This document shows positions 44,994 to 54,125 of a DNA stretch of 64,000 nucleotides, piece by piece. Source of the DNA: Allobacillus halotolerans (GTDB lineage Bacteria > Bacillota > Bacilli > Bacillales > Alkalibacillaceae). The translations under genes and the position numbers were made by a program. The stretch is from NCBI RefSeq assembly GCF_028743495.1, contig NZ_CP117968.1, one strand, 5' to 3'. The notes under the pieces are model-generated. The model searched no databases. It was given only the letters and a program-made list of their open reading frames with translations, and was not told the DNA's origin. The stretch's first letter is position 1. The number at the start of each line of letters is the position of its first letter.

Positions 44994-45098
44994 TTAATAT
45001 CCATATCCTCCGTAACTGAATGCTCCTGCACCAACGATAATTAATAATACGAACAATACGACAATTAACGCGAATCCTCCGCCATAGCTTTGTGACAT
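44994..45098 (-). CDS. YjcZ family tiny sporulation membrane protein
   Basis: 34 residues: MSQSYGGGFALIVVLFVLLI and IVGAGAFSYGGYGY. One membrane helix framed by Gly/Tyr-rich ends, the hallmark of the YjcZ/tiny-TM family found in spore formers. ATG 45098 lies 9 bp after AAGGAG on the minus strand. Its terminator follows. Likely expressed in sporulation; role unknown. Confidence 0.88.
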   Translation of the reverse strand: MSQSYGGGFALIVVLFVLLIIVGAGAFSYGGYGY

Positions 45099-45449
45099 TC
45101 ATATCAACTCCTTCCAGAATTAAAAGACCCCATCTTAAAGGGCCTTTCTATACTACTGTATGAAATTTTTCTCGATCTGTTTGGACTTCTGTATCTAAGA
45201 CAAAAAGTTTAAGAAATAATAGGGGATGGTCATATAAAGATCATGACCGAAAGAACGGGGAATTTATTGGTAGACTGATAATGTATAATAAAAAAACTTC
45301 CCGCGAAACAACCTATGTGTAGAACGGCTCCGTCATGTTAATTGCATGGGGAAATGTTATAATGTTTGGTACTTATCAATTCCGATGTATTTTTTAAATA
45401 AATAATCGATTTATATTATATAAAGAAGAAAGTTAGGTCGTGAATAAAC
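45099..45449. other. Divergent spacer, no gene seen
   Basis: About 350 bp between the divergent yjcZ-type gene and the second methyltransferase gene. AT-rich; no convincing structure found. Confidence 0.5.
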
Positions 45450-46913
45450 ATGAAACAAAAAAACAATAGAAATAAAGTGAAGAAAAATAAACGCAGCTCG
45501 ACTAAAAAGCCAGCCAATCAAAGAACACATCAAAAAACGAATAACTCAAAACCCCAGCATAAGAACCAACCTAAATCGAAGAAAAAAACGATTGCAGAAG
45601 TCACTTGCACTGGTTTAACGCATGAGGGTAAGGGGGTTTTTGAGTGGGAAGGGAAGTCTCTTTCTGTAGATAACTTCTTACCAGGTGAGAAAGCAGAAGT
45701 ACTCATTTCACAAAAGGGACGATTTCCAAAAACGGAACTCAAACGAATCATTACGCCATCGAGAGACCGCGCGGGTTCACCAGCTTCCTATTATGCGCAG
45801 AGTGCGGGGTGTCAAATTCACCATATGACGGATGAGGCCCAGGCTCGCTTCAAGCAGAATGTCGTGGACGATTTAATGAAGCCGTTCGGTAAGCCGAAAC
45901 CAATTATTACGATGGACCATCCTTATGATTATCGTAATAAAAACACGATGACATTTGGTTTGAATAAGAAGAAGGAAGTCATCACAGGTTTATACGCACC
46001 GAATTCCCATCGCATCATACCGATGGAGCGTTCCATTATTCATGATCCGAAAGCCGATGAAATTATCCAAACGATTAAAGGGATGATGAAATCCTTTAAA
46101 ATGCAGCCATATGACGAAGATTCAGATCGAGGATTTTTGCGCCATGTGCTTGTAAGAGTCGGCAAAAACAGTGGCGAAATCATGGTTGTCATCGTTGCAG
46201 CTTCACCAATATTTAAGGGCCAGAAGAATTTTGTGAAAGCGTTAAGAGAAGCACACCCAGAGATTTCAACGATTTTATTGAACGTAAATACCAGAACGGA
46301 CAGCATGATCCTCGGCGATCAAGAGAAAGTCCTTTTTGGCAAAGGCACAATCAAAGACACACTTTGTGGTTTGCAGTTCGAAATTTCAGCCTCATCTTTC
46401 TATCAAATCAATCCTGTTCAAACGGAAAAACTATATGCAAAAGCGATTGAAATGGCCAATCTGACTGGAAGAGAAACCGTCATTGATGCTTACTGTGGGA
46501 TCGGTACAATTGGATTGGTTGCAAGCGAAAAAGCAGGTAAAGTCATTGGTGTAGAACTGAATAAAGGCGCAGTTCGTGACGCGATACAAAACTCGAAACG
46601 TAACGGTGTGAAGAATGCCAGATTTTATCAAGGTGATGCAGGCAAATTCATGGTTCAAATGGCAGCACGCGGTGAACAAGCGGACGTCGTTATTTTGGAT
46701 CCACCGAGAAGCGGAAGCGATGAAGCGTTCTTATCGAGTGTTGTTAAACTCCAACCCAAACGCGTTGTATATGTTTCGTGTAACCCAGAAACACAAGCTC
46801 GCGATATGAAGTATTTAGTGAAAAATGGTTATCAGGTAAAGGAAATTCAACCAGTAGACATGTTTCCGCAGACGAATCATGTGGAAGGCGTGGCGTTGTT
46901 GGAGTTGAAATAG
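45450..46913 (+). CDS. RlmD-like RNA uracil-C5 methyltransferase paralog, cluster cysteines lost
   Basis: 487 residues. A Lys/Asn/Gln-rich basic tail of about 47 residues precedes a TRAM domain and the methyltransferase domain. SAM motif DAYCGIGTIGLVAS and nucleophile motif YVSCNPETQARD are intact, so it is probably active. The iron-sulfur site is largely gone: the region equivalent to CDIFFQCGGCQ reads SYYAQSAGCQ, and the distal Cys is replaced (PMERSIIHD). Similar to the second such paralog in other Bacilli. RNA target unknown. Confidence 0.88.
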   Translation: MKQKNNRNKVKKNKRSSTKKPANQRTHQKTNNSKPQHKNQPKSKKKTIAEVTCTGLTHEGKGVFEWEGKSLSVDNFLPGEKAEVLISQKGRFPKTELKRIITPSRDRAGSPASYYAQSAGCQIHHMTDEAQARFKQNVVDDLMKPFGKPKPIITMDHPYDYRNKNTMTFGLNKKKEVITGLYAPNSHRIIPMERSIIHDPKADEIIQTIKGMMKSFKMQPYDEDSDRGFLRHVLVRVGKNSGEIMVVIVAASPIFKGQKNFVKALREAHPEISTILLNVNTRTDSMILGDQEKVLFGKGTIKDTLCGLQFEISASSFYQINPVQTEKLYAKAIEMANLTGRETVIDAYCGIGTIGLVASEKAGKVIGVELNKGAVRDAIQNSKRNGVKNARFYQGDAGKFMVQMAARGEQADVVILDPPRSGSDEAFLSSVVKLQPKRVVYVSCNPETQARDMKYLVKNGYQVKEIQPVDMFPQTNHVEGVALLELK

Positions 46914-46966
46914 CTTGGTGGTAATGAATTTGTGTGTTTTAGCTGAATAGTGAAGTGTGATTTATA

Positions 46967-47000
46967 TTCCCTCGGACGAATCGTTCGGGGGATTTTTTTG
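46967..47000 (+). terminator. Terminator of the second methyltransferase gene
   Basis: TTCCCTCGGACGA pairs with TCGTTCGGGGGA, then seven T. Closely similar to the terminators at 41624 and 43661. Confidence 0.85.
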
Positions 47001-47077
47001 CCTCCCCGCGAGATTGCAATTTTACGCGAAAGGCACACAAATCAAGTGGATCTCGTACAGTCATAAAAATGGCACAG

Positions 47078-47083
47078 TATAAT
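47078..47083 (+). promoter_or_regulatory. Probable -10 box of the second GMC operon
   Basis: TATAAT at 47078-47083. The -35 is weak. It lies after the most upstream possible ATG (47069), so that ATG cannot be the start. Confidence 0.45.
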
Positions 47084-47107
47084 ACAATAAGTTTGAAGAA
47101 AGAGGTG

Positions 47108-47749
47108 ATGATCATTAGCACTTATACACAATCTCAAGTGTATACACAAGCAAGTTTTCGAGCACTTATAGATGCATTACTTCCATCCTCTTATGAGCAA
47201 TACAATTATGAATCTACTAATAATATGGAGGTCCATGAATACATCATGTATTCCTTGGATCATGACATTTCTATTCAACAACCATTGCACCACACTATTG
47301 TTCCCCTTTCGTACCCCACAGCTAAAATGTTAGATATAGCAGCAACTCAACTGATGAATACGTATCAGGCGCAACCATATCCACATAGTCTTTTTCCAGG
47401 GGGTGGAATGTTTTCCTGTCTGTCCCGGAGAGATCGAATACGCACGTTATCTGCACTTGAAAATCTAAATATTGATCTATATGTTTTGCCATCCCCATTT
47501 CAGAATAATGCAGGTTTAGTTAAAAATGTAACAGATGCTCTTAACCGTTTCTCCATGCTTGGATATTATTCGGAATGGCCCGCTTACGGATCTACGCGGT
47601 TGCGTCCGCCTAGTGAACGACGTCTGGAATTTTTCCCTATGAACTGGCAGCGGGTCGGTTACCCTGGTGTATCTTACGGTTATCGCGATTTTCGTGGGTT
47701 TTTATTAAGAATGAATAGAAGTGAGGGGAAATATGAAAACGAATCCTGA
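47108..47749 (+). CDS. Gluconate 2-dehydrogenase subunit-3-like protein, no Tat signal
   Basis: About 213 residues. The segment ASFRALIDALLPSSYE and the end NWQRVGYPGVSYGYRDFRGF fit the small partner of GMC dehydrogenases. Unlike the copy at 2102 there is no twin-arginine signal. The start is uncertain: GAGGTG at 47102-47107 abuts ATG 47108, and ATT 47114 is better spaced. The GMC gene overlaps its end by 17 bp, so the two are coupled. Family assignment is moderate. Confidence 0.65.
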   Translation: MIISTYTQSQVYTQASFRALIDALLPSSYEQYNYESTNNMEVHEYIMYSLDHDISIQQPLHHTIVPLSYPTAKMLDIAATQLMNTYQAQPYPHSLFPGGGMFSCLSRRDRIRTLSALENLNIDLYVLPSPFQNNAGLVKNVTDALNRFSMLGYYSEWPAYGSTRLRPPSERRLEFFPMNWQRVGYPGVSYGYRDFRGFLLRMNRSEGKYENES

Positions 47750-49439
47750 TGTAATTGTTATTGGGGCAGGTGGGGGCGGTCCTGTAATTGCCAAAGAACT
47801 TGGGGAATTAGGAATCCGTGTTCAAGTGCTTGAAGCCGGACCCTGGTATGGGAACAAGAATTGGCTCGAGCCTAATATGAATAGAGGACTCGCAAAGGAA
47901 AGTTCCAATCCTGAAGATTTGGACGGTACACTCTACCGTAATCAATTGACCAGACTTGAACAGGATATGAATGATCCCGTTACTGGTAAATTCCGTTGGG
48001 GGACTGCTGACCGGAGACGCACGCCTTGGTTCAGAAACGTCCCCGACCCTGCTATGGTCTGGCAGACTGCAGGAATTGGAGGGTCAACACTTCACTACTA
48101 TGCCAACTGTCCACGTGCATTTCCGAGTGCCATCGACAACGAGTGGCCGATCCACTATAAAGACCTGATTCCATATTATGAAAAAGTAGAAGCTACATTG
48201 CCGGTTGAATTTGCCCCAACTACATCTAAAGAGGCACTCTTCTATTATGGAGCAGAAAAGGCGGGCTTTTCTATTAATAGAACACTGGACGTAACAAAAA
48301 ATGGATACCGTCCCCAGCCGAATGCAATTTTACCACCCAACAAGCATTTGATGGATCCAAATTATTCATTAGAACAATTAAGTCATATGGAGGGTTGCAC
48401 GTTAAGTGGGCATTGCGGCCAAGGTTGCCCATATGGACCAAAACTTGACAAGATGGCAAAACGGACTACAGCTGTTAGTTATGTCCCTTTGGCAATGAAA
48501 ACAGGAAATGTCACTTTCAGGCCGAATACGTTTGTTACAAAGGTTTTAACAGAACGTAATGCTAACGGAAAGGAATGTGCAATTGGCGTTAAAATACGGG
48601 ATACGTGGACAGGTGAAGTTGAGGAATTGTACGCGAAGGTAGTCGTGATGGCAGCTGGGTGTGTGGAAACACCACGTCTTTGGCTGAACTCTGAATTGCC
48701 GTATAATGCTTGGGTTGGCCGTGGATTGACAAATCATTATATGGACACGGTTACCGGAACATTTGATGAGCAAACGTTAATGAAGATTTTAGGAAGTCCT
48801 ACTGTTCATCCATTTGTTGGGCATACATCAGCAGCGCGACTTGACTACCCTGGTCTTGGCATGATTGAAAATATGGGAGAGAGCCCTGGACTTACCGCTC
48901 AATTGCTGTTCGGGTTTAGTCAATACGGCTACAACAGTCTCCAGGAACAAAGCTCAGATATATGGGACCAGCGAGGAAGACTTGTCGGTGCCGAGCTTGA
49001 TGAAGCTATGAAAGACTATAGTAGAACACTTACCCTGCTAATCGTTACAGATGATGAGGTGCAATATCACAACCGTGTTGAGCTGGACCCTCACATTAAA
49101 GATGAACACGGAGCGGTACCCATTGTACACTATACACCGAGCAAGAAATCAAAAGAGAGAAGAGAACAGTTGGTTCATATTGGGACAGATATGTTACGAA
49201 AAGCGGGTGCAAAGAAGGTACATCGTGCGGACCTTCCGCCAAATCTTTTTATTCATTTACAAAGTACCATGCGAATGGGTTTTGTCGTCGACACTTCATG
49301 TGAGGCCTATCAAGTAGACCGTCTCTTTATAGCAGATAATAGTGTTGATTACAATTCCCTTGGTGGACCGAATCCTACGTTGACAACGCAAGCATTGGCA
49401 ACAAGGACAGCGGAATTATTAGCGAAAAAGTATTTTTGA
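47733..49439 (+). CDS. GMC family oxidoreductase (second copy)
   Basis: 568 residues. FAD-binding VIVIGAGGGGPVIAKELG at the N-terminus, middle Cys cluster CTLSGHCGQGCPYGP, active-site His in FIHLQSTMRMG and Asn in GGPNPTLTTQALATRTAE near the C-terminus. ATG 47733 follows GAGGGGA. No signal peptide; with a partner that also lacks one, the complex is probably cytosolic or spore-associated. Only distantly similar to the GMC protein at 2893, so not a recent duplicate. Confidence 0.85.
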   Translation: MKTNPDVIVIGAGGGGPVIAKELGELGIRVQVLEAGPWYGNKNWLEPNMNRGLAKESSNPEDLDGTLYRNQLTRLEQDMNDPVTGKFRWGTADRRRTPWFRNVPDPAMVWQTAGIGGSTLHYYANCPRAFPSAIDNEWPIHYKDLIPYYEKVEATLPVEFAPTTSKEALFYYGAEKAGFSINRTLDVTKNGYRPQPNAILPPNKHLMDPNYSLEQLSHMEGCTLSGHCGQGCPYGPKLDKMAKRTTAVSYVPLAMKTGNVTFRPNTFVTKVLTERNANGKECAIGVKIRDTWTGEVEELYAKVVVMAAGCVETPRLWLNSELPYNAWVGRGLTNHYMDTVTGTFDEQTLMKILGSPTVHPFVGHTSAARLDYPGLGMIENMGESPGLTAQLLFGFSQYGYNSLQEQSSDIWDQRGRLVGAELDEAMKDYSRTLTLLIVTDDEVQYHNRVELDPHIKDEHGAVPIVHYTPSKKSKERREQLVHIGTDMLRKAGAKKVHRADLPPNLFIHLQSTMRMGFVVDTSCEAYQVDRLFIADNSVDYNSLGGPNPTLTTQALATRTAELLAKKYF

Positions 49440-49619
49440 GAGGATTTTAGATCGTTATTCATTCTCTAATTACTGGCCGATTCTATTAAAGAATTATTTT
49501 TTTGATTCCTTCCGAAAATTAAACTAGTATACACGCTAGCCACTTTCCTATCCTACTTGCCCTCAACCCTTCTGTGCTAATATATACGATAATCACTTGG
49601 GTATATTTTTATTTGTCGA

Positions 49620-49715
49620 CGGAGGAACACATTTACGAAAAATTAGGATATTCATGATCATGTATCAACCATTTTGGTAACACATGTGGAGAGTGTGGCA
49701 TTGTTGGAAAGAAAC
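49620..49715 (+). pseudogene. Second broken copy of the methyltransferase 3' flank
   Basis: ACACATTTACGAAAAATTAG (from 49627) and GAGAGTGTGGCATTGTTGGA (from 49690) repeat, in the same order and spacing, the two blocks seen at 43515-43600. GGCATTGTTGGA matches the 3' end GGCGTTGTTGGAG of the gene at 45450. No coding capacity. Confidence 0.55.
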
Positions 49716-49753
49716 AATGTATCTAGATAATCAATAATTTAGTCAAGTTGAAG

Positions 49754-49800
49754 GGAAGGTTTGTATAATCAAATTAGATTAACAAGCCTTTCCTGTTTTT
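49754..49800 (+). terminator. Terminator downstream of the second GMC operon
   Basis: A stem of GGAAGGTTTGT (49754-49764) with ACAAGCCTTTCC (49782-49793), then TGTTTTTTC. Confidence 0.75.
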
Positions 49801-49925
49801 TCTTGCTTTAAAAGTGTGAAGATTGTCTCATTTACTAACGTGTAGCGACATGGTATGTTCTTAGTAGATGAGAGCGGAGAAGTGAGAAGGGTTGGCTGTG
49901 ACTAAACGTTCCTCATTTGAAAAAA

Positions 49926-49999
49926 GGCAAATCTATTGAAAAATAGAGACGCAAAATTACAGGCCTACTGTGGTTATCCACTATGGTGGCTGGGTTACC
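49926..49999 (+). promoter_or_regulatory. Cyclic di-GMP-I (GEMM) riboswitch
   Basis: GGCAAATCTATT-GAAA-AATAGAGACGCAAA matches the GEMM-I P1b hairpin with its GAAA tetraloop and GACGCAAA core. It is followed by ACAGGCCTACTG, and closes with ACTATGGTGGCTGGGTTACC. All hallmark blocks are in order in 74 nt. About 90 bp separate it from ATG 50089. I see no clear terminator, so control may be translational. It would tie the DUF5667 gene to c-di-GMP. Confidence 0.88.
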
Positions 50000-50088
50000 A
50001 AATGAAGAATGGAGAATGGCTCGATACATAGTTAGAGTTCGTTCAAAATTCTTCTATAATCAAAATGCGATATAGGAGGATTTTTAGG

Positions 50089-50922
50089 ATGAAAAGTAGT
50101 AATAACAGAGGAAAAATTTTTGTAACAGCTGTTTTGGCAGGAAGTTTACTAGTAGGTTCACCTGCCTATGCAGAAAGCGATGAACAGTTAGATGTTTCAG
50201 CAGGTACGACACCCGATAGTGTTTTTTATACGATAGATCAGTTAAATGAACGCTTGCAGCTATCAATTACGTCGGATGATGAGAAAAAAGCGGATTTATT
50301 ACTTGCTTATGCTCAGGAACGTTTATCAGAATCTAATGAAATGGTTCAACAAGGAAAGGATGAGTACGTCAACAAGCTCATCGATCAGTATACAGAAACG
50401 TTATCAAAAGCTGAGGATCAAATAGCTAAAGTGGTAAGTTCCAATGATGTGTCCAAGGAAACTAAACAAAAATTTGCCGAAAAGTTGGACAGAGCGACAG
50501 ACTACAATAAAGATATCGAAGAAAAATTAGATGAAAAAACACAGTTAATGCTAAAAGAAAAGCGAATTGAAGCAAAAGTGGTCGCATCCCTTATTGAAGG
50601 ATTGGATGTAGAAAGTGTACGGAAGATGCGTGAAAGTGGCTTTGGATTCGGTGAGATTGTAAAAATTCAAGCAATCGCTAAAGCAAGTGGTAAAACGGTA
50701 GACGAAATTGCAAGCTATGCCGAACAAGGAAAAGATTTTGCGGCTATATCGCAATCAGTTGGCTTAAAATCGACGGATGTACTTGCGAAATCATTGGAAG
50801 AAAAGGAAGAAAAACTGGAAAAAGCGCTCGAAGAAGCTGAAGAACTTGGAAATAAAGAAATGATCGAAAAACTAACGAATGCGCTTGAAAGAACAGAGAG
50901 AGACAAAGAAGAATTTAAATGA
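50089..50922 (+). pseudogene. Secreted DUF5667 protein, 5' part, split by IS
   Basis: 277 residues until a stop created by the IS end. Signal peptide (KIFVTAVLAGSLLVGSPAYA, cleavage near residue 28), DUF5667 domain (TPDSVFYTIDQLNERLQLSI then KKADLLLAYAQERLSE, about residues 40-170), then a charged helix. ATG 50089 follows AGGAGG. Removing the IS and one 4-bp duplicate restores one frame with the segment at 52487-52929, giving 424 residues. The truncated secreted part may still be made. Confidence 0.88.
50917..50920. repeat. Target-site duplication, left copy (AAAT)
   Basis: AAAT directly before the IS left end is repeated at 52483-52486 directly after its right end. Confidence 0.8.
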
Positions 50923-52482
50923 ATCAATTTCATAATTGCTCTTTTTAAAAATACAAAGACTTCTCCAATGTTTTGAATTGCATTTTTAAAAACAGAAATC
51001 ATGCAGATTGTTGGTTTTTCATCTGTATATTCAAGCGATCTGCTGCTAACTTTGATGCGTTATAAGTAAGGGTGACTAAATCAAAATGAACTTTGGCACG
51101 CTTTCCGGAGCAATACCTTACATTATTTAGTTGAAAATATTCTTTCAAGTAACCATTTACACGTTCAACGGCAGTACGCTTCTTGAACAACTTCTTCCAA
51201 GCTTCAGAACCGCGAGCTGGTGCTGTATATTTACGAAGATCTTTGGTGATTTTCATTTTAAATACCTTTTGACAAATGCCTTCTTGAGCGAGTGGACAAT
51301 CACTGCATTCTTTCGGATGGGTATATTTCAATGTTTCGTACTTTGCATCATAGCTATCATAACGGTAAGAATGTTCCCGAAAACAAGTAGGAGCGAAATA
51401 CTTATCGAACCCTATGGGTTCGGGTTCGTTTTTACGATTATAAGCGATGATAGACTGTTGCCCCATTCGATAAACTTGTTGATAGATTGGTTCATAATCA
51501 TACCCTGCATCCATCGTTTGATAACGTATGTTTGGAAGAGAACGCTGTTCCTGCATCCCCTTTAATAAAGGGATTGCAGCTTTTCCATCGTTTAAGTTAC
51601 CGGATGAAAAGAGTGATTGTAAAATATATTGACTGGAAGAGCCGACAGCCAAATGTCCTTTAAAACCGTACCAAAAAACATTTTTTCCATCACTGTTTTT
51701 CTTGATGCCCCATTTGGGTTCCTGAGGAACCCCTTCACGAAGGTCGCCCAACGAAGCATCGAGTTGAGCTACTATTTTCTTTTCGTATAGGGGAAGGCTG
51801 GCTTCTTTTTCGGCTTGTTCTTTTAACCATTGATCCCGCTCTTTTTTAGGCTTTCGACCACGTTTCTTTGGTTCCGGCTTTGCTTTCTCTTCCTTTGCTG
51901 GAGCTTGATCGCGTGCTTCAAAGTGAGTTGCATCGATAGCAATGGTGTCATCGATAATAAAGCCTTCTTCTATAGCCTGCTCAACAATCTGTCCTTGGAC
52001 TTTCTCCAGGATATTTGATTGTGTTAATTTTGTGAGCAGTCGTGAATAAGAAGCTTCAGATGGAACACTGTCTGAAACAAGAAAACCACAATTTAATTTG
52101 AAGGCTATGTCTTGATTTAATCGCTTAATTAAATCTTTGATGGTTGGAATTCGTTCCACATATCGAACGAAGATTGAGATAATCATTGCAGCATAATTCA
52201 GCTCTTCAGGCGCACCACGATGAGATTTTTTCATTACTTCTCGATAAATCATTCTAATATCGATGGCTGAAATGATTGCGTCATATTTATCGGTAGGTTC
52301 CATATCATAAAGTTCTTGAATGCTAAAAAGGCTTGGTTGTCGTATAATGGTCATAGGGAGTATTCCTCCAGTCTTTTGGGATGTTTTAGTCAACTACCAT
52401 TATACAGACTTTGGGGAGGTACTTCCTTTTTTGTGTTTTGAAACCCTTGCCCTGTAAGGGCTAAGATTTATGAAATTTATTC
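50921..52482 (-). mobile_element. Complete insertion sequence, IS1182-like, 1562 bp
   Basis: Terminal inverted repeats: GAATCAATTTCATAA at the left end (50921-50935) and, read from the right end inward, GAATAAATTTCATAA (52482-52468), 14 of 15 identical. A 4-bp AAAT duplication flanks the element. One transposase gene on the minus strand with intact acidic residues. Ends, duplication and gene are all intact, so the insertion looks recent. It splits the DUF5667 gene in frame. Confidence 0.9.
50999..52354 (-). CDS. IS1182 family DDE transposase
   Basis: 451 residues. ATG 52354 (MTIIRQPSLFSIQELY) follows GGAGGA on the minus strand. N-terminal DUF772-type domain (VERIPTIKDLIKRLNQD, SEASYSRLLTKL), a Lys/Pro-rich linker, then the catalytic residues: Asp in AIDATHFEA, Asp in TMDAGYDYEP, Glu in RTAVERVNGYLKEYF. 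A Cys group (CSDCPLAQEGIC) near residue 370 is typical. Complete and probably active. Confidence 0.93.
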   Translation of the reverse strand: MTIIRQPSLFSIQELYDMEPTDKYDAIISAIDIRMIYREVMKKSHRGAPEELNYAAMIISIFVRYVERIPTIKDLIKRLNQDIAFKLNCGFLVSDSVPSEASYSRLLTKLTQSNILEKVQGQIVEQAIEEGFIIDDTIAIDATHFEARDQAPAKEEKAKPEPKKRGRKPKKERDQWLKEQAEKEASLPLYEKKIVAQLDASLGDLREGVPQEPKWGIKKNSDGKNVFWYGFKGHLAVGSSSQYILQSLFSSGNLNDGKAAIPLLKGMQEQRSLPNIRYQTMDAGYDYEPIYQQVYRMGQQSIIAYNRKNEPEPIGFDKYFAPTCFREHSYRYDSYDAKYETLKYTHPKECSDCPLAQEGICQKVFKMKITKDLRKYTAPARGSEAWKKLFKKRTAVERVNGYLKEYFQLNNVRYCSGKRAKVHFDLVTLTYNASKLAADRLNIQMKNQQSA

Positions 52483-52486
52483 AAAT
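52483..52486. repeat. Target-site duplication, right copy (AAAT)
   Basis: Right copy of the AAAT duplication made by IS insertion. Confidence 0.8.
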
Positions 52487-52929
52487 TGGTAGAAGAATTG
52501 AAAGAAATCAAAGAAGAGTCGAATGAAGAGCTCGCAGAAATCGAGGAAGAATTGGCGAGTGGCGAGATTACAGAAAAAGAAGCTGCGGCTAAAAGAAAAG
52601 AAATACAGAAAGAAATTGAAGAAGAATTAAATGATCTAAAAGAAGAAGCGGAAGAGGAAGTACGTAAACAAGCGGAGGAAAAAGCTGAAAGAGAAGAAGA
52701 GAAACGAGAAAATGCCGAAGAAGAACAAGAGCGATTAAAAGAAGAACGTGAAGAAGCGGAAGAGGAAGCACGCGAAAGAGCGGAAGAAGAAGCTGAAAGA
52801 AAAGAAGAAGAACGAGAAGACGATGAAGATGATGTATCAGAGGAAGAAGAAAATGATAACGAAGACGATGAAGAAGAAAATGAAGATGAAGATGACGACG
52901 ATGATAACGAAGACGATGAAGATGAGTAA
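52487..52929 (+). pseudogene. Secreted DUF5667 protein, 3' part cut off by IS
   Basis: Continues the frame of the segment ending at 50920. About 147 residues of Glu/Lys/Arg-rich single helix (ELKEIKEESNEELAEIEEEL, EEARERAEEEAERKEE) end in an almost purely Asp/Glu/Asn tail. Such tails bind calcium or cationic surfaces, but no motif is specific. Without its own promoter or ribosome site it is probably silent. Confidence 0.85.
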
Positions 52930-53244
52930 TAGAGAGTAGAAGAAATTAACGGATTCAGTTGCGAAGAAAAAATTAAATAACGGATTATTTAGGGATGCTG
53001 ATCGTAGTTGATTTAGCATCCCCTTATTCATTTTAAATTAGCGTAGGAATCGGCATCTGTTAAAATACGTTGCCCTCTTGCCAATTACATTACTAGATTT
53101 ACTATTTTTTTTGTTAATTATTGAGTTAATGGGAGTGCGAAGAGGAGTGCAATCAATTATGGTAAAATGGTTACAATGTTGTCGATGCTCAATAACGGAG
53201 CTAATCTAGTTCAATGAAGATAAAGGCTAACGGAGGTAAGAATT
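52930..53244. other. Spacer with a weak terminator
   Basis: A stem of AGGGATGCT (52991-52999) with AGCATCCCCT (53014-53023) and a modest T-rich tail may end the DUF5667 transcript. No gene is seen before the ASCH gene at 53245. Confidence 0.55.
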
Positions 53245-53691
53245 ATGAATCAAGCTACCCAGAGATACTGGGATGAATTTTGGGGAAAGCAAGAGAAACC
53301 CCAATCTGTTTATGCATGGCAATTCGGGATTACACCTGATTACCTTGCAGGATTAGTGGTTGACGGAATAAAAACTGCAACATGCTCAGGTTACATTTTC
53401 TATGAACTCGAGAATGAACCACTTCCGACAACCGAGGATTACAATATTATATTAAACAGTGACGATAAACCAGTAGCAATCACTAAAACCGTAGAGGTTA
53501 CAATAACTCCAATGAATGAGGTCAGTGAAGAATTTGCTATTGCGGAAGGCGAAGGTGACAGAACCTACCGATATTGGTGGGAGGAACATGAAAAATTCTT
53601 TAGAAAAGAACTAAATACAATTGGACGTGAATTTTCGGAGGATATGCTTCTTGTTTGTGAACGTTTTAAAGTAATCCACGTAAATGAATAA
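53245..53691 (+). CDS. ASCH domain protein
   Basis: 148 residues. ASCH (PUA-like, RNA-binding or nucleoside-modifying) fold: YAWQFGITPDYLAGLVVDG, KTATCSGYIFYE and DKPVAITKTVEVTITPM are the family's core; the conserved C-terminal region includes YWWEEHEKFF. ATG 53245 after GGAGGT. Some ASCH proteins are amidohydrolases of modified cytidines; the function here is unknown. Confidence 0.9.
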   Translation: MNQATQRYWDEFWGKQEKPQSVYAWQFGITPDYLAGLVVDGIKTATCSGYIFYELENEPLPTTEDYNIILNSDDKPVAITKTVEVTITPMNEVSEEFAIAEGEGDRTYRYWWEEHEKFFRKELNTIGREFSEDMLLVCERFKVIHVNE

Positions 53692-53755
53692 CTGATTCTA
53701 AGCAACCAGTTGACGGATGTTATCACAGGTTGGAATACAGAAAGGAGAAATAAGG

Positions 53756-54109
53756 ATGGCTAAACATAAAATATATACAATGAGCTTCGCAAGTGTCTAT
53801 CCGCATTATGTCACGAAGGCGGAGAAGAAAAATCGTACGAAAGAAGAGGTCGATGAAATTATCCGCTGGTTAACCGGGTATTCACAAGCAGAACTTGATC
53901 TACAATTAGAAAATAAAGTGGATTTTGAGACGTTTTTTGCGGAAGCTCCCCAATTAAATGCATCAAGAAAATTAATTAAAGGCGTCATCTGTGGCGTTCG
54001 AGTAGAGGAAATTGAGGAACCGACAATGCAGGAAATTCGCTATTTGGACAAACTCATTGACGAGTTGGCAAAGGGAAAGGCGATGGAAAAAATACTCCGA
54101 AAAGATTAA
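53756..54109 (+). CDS. DUF2200 family protein
   Basis: 117 residues. Starts MAKHKIYTMSFASVYPHYVT, with EIIRWLTGYSQAEL and NASRKLIKGVICGVRVEEIE, the pattern of DUF2200. ATG 53756 follows AAAGGAGA. Cytosolic, function unknown. Monocistronic, ending at a bidirectional terminator shared with ctaB. Confidence 0.9.
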   Translation: MAKHKIYTMSFASVYPHYVTKAEKKNRTKEEVDEIIRWLTGYSQAELDLQLENKVDFETFFAEAPQLNASRKLIKGVICGVRVEEIEEPTMQEIRYLDKLIDELAKGKAMEKILRKD

Positions 54110-54125
54110 ATGAATAATTTTCGAT

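Noticed and set aside
50921..52482. Composite transposon carrying cargo
   Set aside because: Only one IS copy with a single transposase gene; no second copy in the window.
52589..53031. Leu/Phe-rich minus-strand frames opposite the acidic tail
   Set aside because: Antisense of Glu/Asp codons always gives such hydrophobic frames.
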